This document shows positions 15,619-23,021 of a stretch of DNA of 61,491 nucleotides, in pieces. The DNA is from Candidatus Falkowbacteria bacterium UBA2355 (GTDB lineage: Bacteria > Patescibacteriota > Patescibacteriia > Patescibacteriales > Patescibacteriaceae). The translations under genes were made by a program, and so were the position numbers. The DNA is taken from assembly GCA_002344425.1 (NCBI GenBank), contig DDTV01000037.1:1-61491 (forward strand). Direction: 5' to 3'. Each line of letters starts with the position of its first letter. Position 1 is the first letter of the stretch. A model generated the notes under the pieces. That model saw only the letters and a program-made list of their open reading frames with translations, did not search any database and was not told the DNA's origin.

Positions 15619-16266
15619 ATGCAAATCACTTGGTTGGGACACGCCGCTTTTCGTCTTCAAGGCAAAGTCGGCGCTGATCTCGTTACTGTCGTTACCGACC
15701 CTTATTCCAACGAAAAAACCGGCTTAAAGTTGCCGCGGCTAGAAGCTGATATAGTTACGATCAGTCATAATCATGACGATCACAATAATCGGGAAGCCGT
15801 GAAGGGCGAACCGACCTTTGTTGAGCAGGCCGGAGAATATGAATATAAGGGAGTCTTTATCGACGGCATACAATCTTTTCACGATGCCAACAAAGGTTCA
15901 GAGCGGGGAGAAAATATCATGTATCGATTTGAAATCGAAGATATTTCCATTGCTCATCTCGGCGATCTTGGCCATGAATTGGATGACAAGCAATTGGAGC
16001 GCCTTGAAGGCACTGACATATTATTGATTCCCGTCGGCGGCGTATATACGATTGACGCGCAGAAAGCCGTTTCGGTTATTAATCAAATTGAACCGCGCAT
16101 TATTATTCCGATGCATTATAAAGTGCCAGGTTTGAAATTTGATCTTGGTACGCTGGACCAGTTTTTAAAAGCCATTGCCATCAAACCTCGCTATGAGGAA
16201 AAATTGAAAATCTCCAAAAAAGAACTGCCGCAAGACGATATGGAAGTGGTGGTTTTATCTTTTTAA
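15619..16266 (+). CDS. Metallo-beta-lactamase-fold hydrolase
   Basis: The 215-residue protein starts MQITWLGHAAFRL, the opening of the UlaG-like/UPF0173 branch of MBL hydrolases. The metal site is recognisable: HNHDDH at about 50-55, a GDLGH segment, and HYKVPG near the C-terminus for the last ligand. The substrate is unknown; relatives include RNA- and phosphoester-cleaving enzymes as well as sugar lactonases. It leads a unit with the small membrane protein and gyrA under a strong promoter. No Shine-Dalgarno sequence. Confidence 0.88.
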   Translation: MQITWLGHAAFRLQGKVGADLVTVVTDPYSNEKTGLKLPRLEADIVTISHNHDDHNNREAVKGEPTFVEQAGEYEYKGVFIDGIQSFHDANKGSERGENIMYRFEIEDISIAHLGDLGHELDDKQLERLEGTDILLIPVGGVYTIDAQKAVSVINQIEPRIIIPMHYKVPGLKFDLGTLDQFLKAIAIKPRYEEKLKISKKELPQDDMEVVVLSF

Positions 16267-16269
16267 TTT

Positions 16270-16713
16270 ATGCCTCGTCACGCCCTTAAAAAAGCCAAAG
16301 CGCCCCGCTCTCGCAAACCGCGGGCCAAGGTCAGCCATGCTTTGCCATTGCGTCCCGCCGGCCCTTCAGTGGCTCATGGCCATTCTTTGCATTTGGGCGA
16401 AGTCAGCTTAAAGAAGAATCAAGCTGATAAAAATCAGCGCTTGATTATGTGGCTCGGTATCAGTCTTCTTATGGTTGTTATTGTCGGCGCTTGGATTATG
16501 AATTTGAGCCAAGTTATCGGACCCGATACTTTTTCTACCAAGACTGAGGCCAGACAAGATGCTGAAGATTTGAAAGCTTTGCGCGATGATTTGCAAAACG
16601 CTTTTTCCGAAGTTAAGGACGATTTGAAACAATTCGAAGCTTTGACACAAACAAGTCCGAGCGCCACGCCGTCGGTCAGCCCGACCGTTTTACCAAACAC
16701 CTTACCTAATTAA
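16270..16713 (+). CDS. Single-pass membrane protein, hypothetical
   Basis: The 147-residue product has a strongly basic N-terminus (HALKKAKAPRSRKPRAK), one membrane helix (about 58-78), a coiled-coil-like acidic stretch (about 90-122, EDLKALRDDLQNAFSEVKDD) and a Ser/Thr/Pro tail. The basic N-terminus suggests an inside-to-outside orientation. It starts 3 nt after the MBL gene and ends 7 nt before gyrA, so it is co-transcribed with both. No family recognised; function unknown. Confidence 0.7.
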   Translation: MPRHALKKAKAPRSRKPRAKVSHALPLRPAGPSVAHGHSLHLGEVSLKKNQADKNQRLIMWLGISLLMVVIVGAWIMNLSQVIGPDTFSTKTEARQDAEDLKALRDDLQNAFSEVKDDLKQFEALTQTSPSATPSVSPTVLPNTLPN

Positions 16714-16720
16714 TTTTTGT

Positions 16721-19222
16721 ATGGCCAAAGAAAAACCCAAAGCAAGCAAGGAACCGGAAGAAATCGTAACTGACAACAACCTCGGTACGGTTGAAGCCCA
16801 ACCGATTGTTGAAGAAATGCGCCGTTCCTATCTCGATTACGCCATGAGCGTAATAGTTGCGCGCGCCCTGCCTGATGTTCGTGACGGCTTGAAGCCGGTA
16901 CACCGCCGTATTCTTTACGCGATGTGGAGTCTTGGTTTGCGTCCGGGCGCCAAGTTCCGCAAGTCGGCGACGGTCGTCGGTGAAGTGCTTGGTAAATACC
17001 ATCCGCACGGCGACAGCGCGGTTTATGATTCGATGGTCCGCATGGTTCAAGATTTTTCTTTGCGTTATCCCTTGGTTCGCGGACAGGGTAACTTCGGATC
17101 GATGGACGGCGACAATGCCGCCGCTATGCGTTATACCGAAGCCAAGCTCGCGCCGATTTCCGAGGAACTTTTATCTGATATTGAAAAGAAGACAGTTGAT
17201 TTTATTCCGAACTTCGACGGCTCGCAACAAGAGCCGCGCGTTTTGCCGGCTCGTTTGCCAAACCTTTTATTGAATGGCTCGATGGGCATTGCCGTCGGTA
17301 TGGCAACTAATATTCCGCCGCATAACTTGCGCGAAGTTTCTGCCGCCATTGTCCATTTGATTGAACACCCGGAAGCGACGGTTGAAGATCTTGGCAACTT
17401 TGTCAAAGGTCCGGATTTTCCGACCGGCGGCATTATTTACGATCGCTCGGAAATCATGCGCGCTTACGCGACGGGCAAGGGCGGAGTTGTTATGCGCGGA
17501 GTTGCCGAAGTCGTTGAAACTAAACAGGGCGGATACTCGATCGTTATAACGGAAATTCCTTTTCAGGTTAATAAGGCCGCGCTTGTCGAGAAGATTGCGG
17601 ATTTGGTACGCGAAAAGAAGATAGAAGGCATTCGCGACTTGCGCGATGAGTCCGATAAGGACGGAGTTCGCGTTGTTATTGAATTGAAAAAAGACGCCTT
17701 CCCGAAAAAGATTTTGAACAGCCTCTACAAGCAGACCCAATTGCAGGAGACCTTCCATATGAATATGTTGGCTTTGGTCGACGGTATTCAGCCGAAGGTG
17801 CTTAACTTGAAATCCTTCTTAGAGGAATATATTAAGCATCGCGATGAAGTCGTCCGACGCCGTACCGAATTCGAATTGGAGAAAGCTCGCGATCGGGCGC
17901 ATATCTTAGAGGGCTTAATGATCGCTCTGAACAATATCGACGCCGTTATTAAAACCATCAAAGCCTCCAAGGACAGAGAAGAAGCCAAACTTAATTTGAT
18001 GAAGAAATTCAAATTAAGCGATCGCCAAGCTTTTGCAATCGTCGAAATGAAACTCGGTTCTTTGGTCAATTTGGAGCGCCTTAATATTGAAAACGAATTG
18101 AAAGAAAAACGCGCCTTAATCAAAGAGCTGGAAAGCATTCTGAAATCAAAGGCCAAATTGCTCGGCATTATCAAACAGGAATTGATAGAGCTGACTGAAA
18201 AATTCGGCGACGATCGCCGTACGGCCATTGTCGAGCATGGCATCAAAGATTTTTCAGTTGAAGATTTGGTTCCTAATGAAGACTCGATGGTCATGATGAC
18301 ACGCGACGGTTATATCAAGCGCATTCCGCCGGATACCTTCAAAGTTCAGGCGCGAGGCGGCAAGGGAGTTATCGGTCTGACCACCAAAGAAGAAGATATG
18401 GTCGAGTTCTTGTTTACGACCATGACTCATAATGATATCCTCTTCTTTACAACCAAGGGACGCGTCTTTCAGCTCAAGGCCTATGAAATTCCGGCCGCGC
18501 AAAGAACAGCCAAGGGTCAAGCCATTGTCAATTTCTTGCAATTGCCTTCTGATGAAAAAGTCACCTCCGTACTGCCTTTAGACAAAATTTCCAAGAGCGC
18601 CTTTTTGTTCTTTGCCACCGAACGCGGCGTTGTTAAAAAGGTTCCTTTGGAAGAATTTTCCAAAGTACGCCGCTCCGGCTTGATTGCTATTAAAATGCGT
18701 CCGGAAGATAAGCTTATTTGGGCAAAGCCGACCGGCGGCAAAGATGAAATTCAATTAATCACCGCAAAGGGACAAGCGATTCGCTTTAAAGAAAGCGATG
18801 TTCGGCCAATGGGCCGTAACGCTTCCGGCGTTTGGGGTATTAGATTGAAGAAAGGCGATAGCGTTGTCGGTATGGGAGTAATTTCTGATGACAAAGAGAA
18901 ATTAAAGAAATTGCAGGTTTTGTCAGTTATGGCCAATGGCTATGGCAAGCGAACGCCATTGAATCTGTATAAGGTTCAGGGCCGCGGCGGATCAGGCATC
19001 AAGACCGCCAAGGTAACCGATAAAACCGGCGATTTGACCAACGCCTTTGTCGTCAATACCGAAGCAATGAATGACCGCGATATGATGATTATTTCAACCA
19101 AGGGTCAGGTTATTAGATTGCCCTTTAAATCCGTTAACGAACTGGGCAGAGACACGCAGGGTGTTCGATTGATGCGTTTTAAAGAGGCCGGCGATATTGT
19201 CGCTTGCGTTACCTGGATATAA
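16721..19222 (+). CDS. gyrA: DNA gyrase subunit A
   Basis: GyrA carries the DNA-cutting tyrosine of gyrase. The 833 residues show the breakage-reunion domain with HPHGDSAVYDSMVRM (the quinolone-determining region, wild-type Ser) and AAAMRYTEAKL with the catalytic Tyr. The C-terminal beta-pinwheel (about 510-830) has repeated GxxKR-type blades. The GyrA box is present as QARGGKG at about 541-547, which argues for gyrase rather than topoisomerase IV. gyrB is not in the window. The start follows AT-rich sequence without a Shine-Dalgarno. Confidence 0.97.
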   Translation: MAKEKPKASKEPEEIVTDNNLGTVEAQPIVEEMRRSYLDYAMSVIVARALPDVRDGLKPVHRRILYAMWSLGLRPGAKFRKSATVVGEVLGKYHPHGDSAVYDSMVRMVQDFSLRYPLVRGQGNFGSMDGDNAAAMRYTEAKLAPISEELLSDIEKKTVDFIPNFDGSQQEPRVLPARLPNLLLNGSMGIAVGMATNIPPHNLREVSAAIVHLIEHPEATVEDLGNFVKGPDFPTGGIIYDRSEIMRAYATGKGGVVMRGVAEVVETKQGGYSIVITEIPFQVNKAALVEKIADLVREKKIEGIRDLRDESDKDGVRVVIELKKDAFPKKILNSLYKQTQLQETFHMNMLALVDGIQPKVLNLKSFLEEYIKHRDEVVRRRTEFELEKARDRAHILEGLMIALNNIDAVIKTIKASKDREEAKLNLMKKFKLSDRQAFAIVEMKLGSLVNLERLNIENELKEKRALIKELESILKSKAKLLGIIKQELIELTEKFGDDRRTAIVEHGIKDFSVEDLVPNEDSMVMMTRDGYIKRIPPDTFKVQARGGKGVIGLTTKEEDMVEFLFTTMTHNDILFFTTKGRVFQLKAYEIPAAQRTAKGQAIVNFLQLPSDEKVTSVLPLDKISKSAFLFFATERGVVKKVPLEEFSKVRRSGLIAIKMRPEDKLIWAKPTGGKDEIQLITAKGQAIRFKESDVRPMGRNASGVWGIRLKKGDSVVGMGVISDDKEKLKKLQVLSVMANGYGKRTPLNLYKVQGRGGSGIKTAKVTDKTGDLTNAFVVNTEAMNDRDMMIISTKGQVIRLPFKSVNELGRDTQGVRLMRFKEAGDIVACVTWI

Positions 19223-19262
19223 TCTTTATAATGACACTAAGTTAATTATTAATCCCCATCAT

Positions 19263-20309
19263 ATGGAACACGAAACCACGACCAGCCGCCAAGCCAAGAG
19301 GCTGGATGGCAAATCAAATTTGATGATCGCGCTCGGCGCGGTAGTCGTTATTTTAGCTGTTGTAGCCGTTGCCAACTTCGGCGGCGATATCTTCAAAGGC
19401 GCTAAGAATATTTCGCCTGATGAAGCCAAGGCAAGAGCTGAAAATTTTATAAATACTAATTTGGTAGCCGCCGGTACGACCGCGACAGTTACCTCGGTAA
19501 CGGATTACAGCAAAGCGCTGTATAAGTTGGCCGTTAAGGTCGGCGATAATGAGATTGAATCTTTTATCTCCAAAGACGGTAAACAGTTTTTCCCGCAGGC
19601 TATGGATATAGACGCGGTCGCCAATGGAACTGCCACAGGAACGGATACTGCCGCGGCCAGTGCGCCGGTTATTCCGGCTGACTTGCCGAAGACCAAGAAA
19701 CCGGTGGTCGAAATGTTTGTTATGAGCGAATGCCCTTACGGCTTGCAGATGCAGAAGGGTATGTTGCCGGTTATGCAAACTTTGGGCGATAAGGCCGATA
19801 TTCAAGTTAAGTTTGTAAACTACGCCATGCATGGCAAAAAAGAAGTTGATGAACAGTTGCGCCAATACTGCATTAATAAAGAAGAGGATTCCAAATTAAT
19901 TTCTTACCTGACCTGCTATTCCAAGAGCGGCAACGCGACGGCTTGCGGTACAGAGGCCAGTATTAATGAATCCAAAATTTCCAGCTGTATAGCCAAGGCT
20001 GATAAAGAATTCAAGATTACCGAAAGCTATAATGATAAGAGCACTTGGAACGGCAGTTTCCCGAAGTTTGCCATTCATGATGCTGAAAATACCAAATATG
20101 GCGTCCAAGGTTCTCCGACCTTGGTCATTAATGGGAAGGAAGTTCAATCCAATCGCGATTCAGCTTCATTGCTAGCAACGATTTGCGCCGCCTTTGAGGA
20201 CGCTCCGGAAGAATGCTCAGCGACGCTTGATGCCGCGACTCCGGCGCCTGGCTTTGGCACTGGTACGGCCGCGGCCGGCAATGCCGCCGAATGCGCTCCA
20301 GCGACCTAG
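19263..20309 (+). CDS. Membrane-anchored DsbA/GILT-like thioredoxin-fold protein with a CPYG site
   Basis: Start set at the ATG at 19263, after gyrA; the upstream frame overlaps gyrA. The 348 residues have an N-terminal membrane helix (about 19-38), a spacer domain (about 50-110), and a thioredoxin-like domain (about 145-315). The active site reads SECPYGLQ: only Cys157, with Gly where the second Cys of CxxC would be. A cis-Pro loop (GSPTLVING, near 283) is present. Seven further cysteines (203, 218, 228, 242, 308, 318, 344) may provide disulfide partners. It probably acts outside the membrane in thiol chemistry; oxidase, isomerase or other roles cannot be separated. Confidence 0.8.
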   Translation: MEHETTTSRQAKRLDGKSNLMIALGAVVVILAVVAVANFGGDIFKGAKNISPDEAKARAENFINTNLVAAGTTATVTSVTDYSKALYKLAVKVGDNEIESFISKDGKQFFPQAMDIDAVANGTATGTDTAAASAPVIPADLPKTKKPVVEMFVMSECPYGLQMQKGMLPVMQTLGDKADIQVKFVNYAMHGKKEVDEQLRQYCINKEEDSKLISYLTCYSKSGNATACGTEASINESKISSCIAKADKEFKITESYNDKSTWNGSFPKFAIHDAENTKYGVQGSPTLVINGKEVQSNRDSASLLATICAAFEDAPEECSATLDAATPAPGFGTGTAAAGNAAECAPAT

Positions 20310-20330
20310 ACTGCTGACAATTACGAAAAG

Positions 20331-20363
20331 AAAAAAGACCGTGATTATTTCTCGGTCTTTTTT
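20331..20363. terminator. Terminator after the thioredoxin-like gene
   Basis: An 11-bp stem, aaaaaagaccg / cggtctttttt, with an 11-nt loop and T run. It lies between the converging ends of the thioredoxin-like gene and the 20382 gene, so it may serve both strands. Confidence 0.85.
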
Positions 20364-20381
20364 ATTAAAATTGTTTTAGCT

Positions 20382-20714
20382 TTAACTAAAGCTATGACCA
20401 ACTTCGCTTAATTGAAGCCAGGCTTCAACTTTCTTTACGCTCAGGATATCTTTTATGCGCTGAGCGATATTCGCAGCAAGCTTGTCGGAACTCTCTAATC
20501 TTTCCGAGTAATGATGAGCCTTGATGCTTAACTCGATTGGAGCTATCATATCGCCTCCATCAATTTTAAAACTACGTACTGTGATTTCATGCGCTTCGAG
20601 CTTTCTATCAGAGCAAGAAAGTTCTTCGGCTAAGTATTTTTTAATCGTATCTATATGACCATTGATTCTGCCAAGGTACGATCCGTCATCAACATAAAAA
20701 TTAACTTCTGGCAT
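20382..20714 (-). CDS. Possible tautomerase-superfamily protein
   Basis: The ATG at 20714 is chosen because GGGAGG lies 5 nt upstream; the longer frame lies inside the neighbouring gene. The 110-residue product begins Met-Pro, leaving Pro1 after Met removal, as in the 4-OT/CHMI/MIF tautomerases, and has an alternating strand-helix pattern that would suit that fold (helix about 17-31 ending in AEELSC; helix about 75-92). This family call is tentative, based on Pro1, length and pattern only. It is co-transcribed with the lipoprotein gene upstream, whose last codons contain the ribosome-binding site. AT-rich. Confidence 0.45.
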   Translation of the reverse strand: MPEVNFYVDDGSYLGRINGHIDTIKKYLAEELSCSDRKLEAHEITVRSFKIDGGDMIAPIELSIKAHHYSERLESSDKLAANIAQRIKDILSVKKVEAWLQLSEVGHSFS

Positions 20715-20716
20715 GT

Positions 20717-21253
20717 TTACCTCCCTTCTGTTTTTATTATTGTTCGTACAAGTAAGCCAAGAGTCATTGCTCCAATAAGGATTACAGCCGGCTGCCAGTA
20801 GAGTGTATTTAAGGTGCTGATTAAAAAAGACATTATGAAAAAGATAAATATTGAAGATAAGAATATCCCGAAACCACGATCTTTTTGGATTAGGTTTATG
20901 CAAAAAATCATAACCATGAAAATATACATCACGCATGAAAGCTCAGTTAAATCTTTTACCACAGATTCTCTCCTTGGCTTGCCAATAATGAGTTCATTAT
21001 TTTGAATTATTAAATCCGCTTTGTAATAAAATATTTCAGCCTTAATAATTGGAAGCCAGCTTAAAATTGATTTCCCATTGTTTTGATCCGGTATTACTTT
21101 GGGCACAGAGTCGCCCAATAACAATTTTTTGACCTCTGCTTGACTTAATCCTTCAAGGTCAAAACGGAGTCCTTGTGGTTTATCTTTCTCTTTCAAGCAG
21201 CCAGAGGCGCAGAAAGATATGACTGCTATTAATATTATAATTAAGTTTTTCAA
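20717..21253 (-). CDS. Lipoprotein with two C-terminal membrane helices, hypothetical
   Basis: A TTG start at 21253 is chosen: AAGGAAGG lies a few bases upstream, and starting there gives a clean lipoprotein signal (MKNLII, hydrophobic core, lipobox ASGC with Cys at residue 19). The 178-residue product continues with a soluble segment (LSQAEVKKLLLG), then two or three hydrophobic helices (about 100-170). No known family. Its TAA stop is 2 nt from the ATG of the possible tautomerase. Low GC and consensus ribosome-binding sites set the pair apart from neighbours. Confidence 0.65.
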   Translation of the reverse strand: MKNLIIILIAVISFCASGCLKEKDKPQGLRFDLEGLSQAEVKKLLLGDSVPKVIPDQNNGKSILSWLPIIKAEIFYYKADLIIQNNELIIGKPRRESVVKDLTELSCVMYIFMVMIFCINLIQKDRGFGIFLSSIFIFFIMSFLISTLNTLYWQPAVILIGAMTLGLLVRTIIKTEGR

Positions 21254-21426
21254 TGAACACCTTCCTTTTGAACCATTAGTTAAAAAAATTTTTATTTTGA
21301 TTATAGATAATACCATATACTATGCATAATGTCAACACTAATATGTTTTATTTGGATGCTTGCTTTTTTTAAGGATTTATGATAAAAATAGTGAGCAATA
21401 AAATCGAATACCGCCTTTAACTAAAT

Positions 21427-21479
21427 CTGTAGGTACGGCGGCTACAGAACCATCCTTGGCTCTGGCGAGCTATTGATGG
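21427..21479 (+). promoter_or_regulatory. Structured leader of rpsA
   Basis: Two adjacent hairpins lie 20 nt before the rpsA ATG: ctgtag / ctacag (21427-21432 with 21442-21447) and a nested stem ccatc / gatgg (21450-21454 with 21475-21479) enclosing gctc / gagc (21459-21462 with 21467-21470). Neither has a T run. S1 often regulates its own mRNA, so this is a candidate autoregulatory element. The rest of 21254-21426 shows only AT-rich sequence without a gene. Confidence 0.45.
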
Positions 21480-21499
21480 CTAAATGCTTCTTTTTTATT

Positions 21500-22681
21500 A
21501 TGTCAGACGAAAAAAATCTCAATCAAAGCGAGTTCGCTACCTTGGTTAAAGATGATGAATTTAAAATTCCTCAGGTCGGCGATACTATTTCGGGCAAGGT
21601 AATTGCATCTTCAAAAGCCGAAGTGCGCCTTGATATCGGCGGCCGTTTAATCGGCGTCGTGCGCGGCCGCGAATTATATTTCGAAGCCGGCGAATATTCC
21701 GGTTTGAAAATCGGCGATACAGTCGAGGCGACGGTTGTCGATGTTGAAAATGAAAACGGTGAATTGGAACTTTCTTTCCGCCATGCCGGCGAAGAAAAGA
21801 CTTGGGTTGATCTTGAAGAGGCCTTTGCCAAAAAGAGCCCGATCATGGTTCGCATTAACGCCGCCAACCGCGGCGGACTCTTGGTCAGCTACGCTCAAAT
21901 CCCGGCCTTCTTGCCGGTTTCGCAGTTGTCTCCTGAAAACTATCCGCGCGTCTCGGGCGGTGACAAAGCCAAGATTTTAGAAAAATTAAAATCATTGGTC
22001 GGTACTGAAACCGAAGTAAAAATCATCACCTTTGATAAGAAGGATGCTAAGCTCGTTGTCTCTGAAAAAGACGCTTGGCAGGAAAAACAGAAAGACGTTA
22101 TTTCTCAGTTCAAAGTTGGCGATACGGTTGAAGGCCGCATCATCGCAGTTACTAGCTTCGGCGTCTTTGTTAATTTCTCGGGCAACCTCGAAGGCTTGAT
22201 CCATATTTCCGAATTGGCTTGGCAGCGCATTGAAGATCCCAATGAAGCTTATAAAGTTGGCGATATGATTAAAGCGCAGATCATTACGATTGAAGGCGCT
22301 AAAATTTTCCTCTCAGCCAAACGGCTATTGCCGGATCCATGGGCGGGCGTAGAGAAAAAATACGTTGTCGGACAAACCGTTAAGGGAACCATCTTGAAAA
22401 TCAACCCCTTTGGTTTGTTTGTTGAACTTGACTCCGATATTCATGGTTTGGCTCACGTCTCGCAGTTGGGTGTTAATACCGGCGAAAAAATAGAAGATGT
22501 CTTTAAGATTGGCGAGACGCTTGATTTCACCATCATTTCGCTTGATCCGGTTGAACACCGTCTCGGACTTGCCATCCCCGGCAAGGTTAAGGACAAAAAG
22601 GCCAGTAAGAGCAAGTCGAAAAGCAAAGAAGACAAGGAAAAGAAAGACGAAGCGACAGAAGAAAAATCCGAAGAAGCTTAA
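21500..22681 (+). CDS. rpsA: Ribosomal protein S1 with four S1 domains
   Basis: S1 binds mRNA on the 30S subunit and helps initiation, which matters in a genome with few Shine-Dalgarno sequences. I place the start at the ATG at 21500 (MSDEKN); the earlier ATG at 21473 would add nine residues lying in the leader. The 393 residues hold four S1 OB-fold repeats: about 25-95, 110-180 (least conserved), 200-268 (GRIIAVTSFGVFVNF) and 285-355 (GTILKINPFGLFVEL), then a Lys/Glu-rich tail. E. coli S1 has six repeats. A terminator follows. Confidence 0.93.
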   Translation: MSDEKNLNQSEFATLVKDDEFKIPQVGDTISGKVIASSKAEVRLDIGGRLIGVVRGRELYFEAGEYSGLKIGDTVEATVVDVENENGELELSFRHAGEEKTWVDLEEAFAKKSPIMVRINAANRGGLLVSYAQIPAFLPVSQLSPENYPRVSGGDKAKILEKLKSLVGTETEVKIITFDKKDAKLVVSEKDAWQEKQKDVISQFKVGDTVEGRIIAVTSFGVFVNFSGNLEGLIHISELAWQRIEDPNEAYKVGDMIKAQIITIEGAKIFLSAKRLLPDPWAGVEKKYVVGQTVKGTILKINPFGLFVELDSDIHGLAHVSQLGVNTGEKIEDVFKIGETLDFTIISLDPVEHRLGLAIPGKVKDKKASKSKSKSKEDKEKKDEATEEKSEEA

Positions 22682-22699
22682 TCTTTAATGAGATTCCTT

Positions 22700-22735
22700 A
22701 GCAGAGGTCTGCCCATGGCAGACCTCTGCTTTATT
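22700..22735 (+). terminator. Terminator after rpsA
   Basis: A near-perfect 14-bp stem, agcagaggtctgcc / ggcagacctctgct, with a very short loop, followed by ttatt. Confidence 0.85.
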
Positions 22736-22739
22736 ATGG

Positions 22740-22745
22740 TATAAT
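22740..22745 (+). promoter_or_regulatory. Extended -10 promoter element
   Basis: TGGTATAAT, directly after the rpsA terminator and about 33 nt before the ATG at 22779. No clear -35; the TGn extension compensates. Confidence 0.6.
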
Positions 22746-22778
22746 TACAATAATAAATAATTATTTAATCTCATTAAT

Positions 22779-22991
22779 ATGGCAAATCTTTTAGACATGG
22801 CGCGTCGTAAGCTTTCGGATTTACAGCGCGTTTTCGTTGTCAACGGCATTATCATGCTGGTTTTGGCAATTTTGATTGTTTGGACAGATGTTGTTTTGCG
22901 GCTCTTGGTCGGCTTGGTAATTTTGTTGATTGCTTACAGCCTTTTTTACGTTGCCTACAAAGTCCACGCCGTCCGCAAGTTTCTTGACTAA
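22779..22991 (+). CDS. Two-helix small membrane protein
   Basis: The 70-residue product has a basic amphipathic N-terminus (ARRKLSDLQR) and two membrane helices (about 20-36 and 39-58). No family recognised. It has its own promoter after the rpsA terminator and lies 30 nt before ftsH, so the two are probably co-transcribed. A role near FtsH in membrane quality control is possible but only suggested by position. Confidence 0.65.
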   Translation: MANLLDMARRKLSDLQRVFVVNGIIMLVLAILIVWTDVVLRLLVGLVILLIAYSLFYVAYKVHAVRKFLD

Positions 22992-23021
22992 GAGCGTCAG
23001 GCGTAGTACACTGCCTTCGAT

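Noticed and set aside
16721..19222. Topoisomerase IV subunit ParC
   Set aside because: A GyrA box (QARGGKG) and a full beta-pinwheel favour gyrase A.
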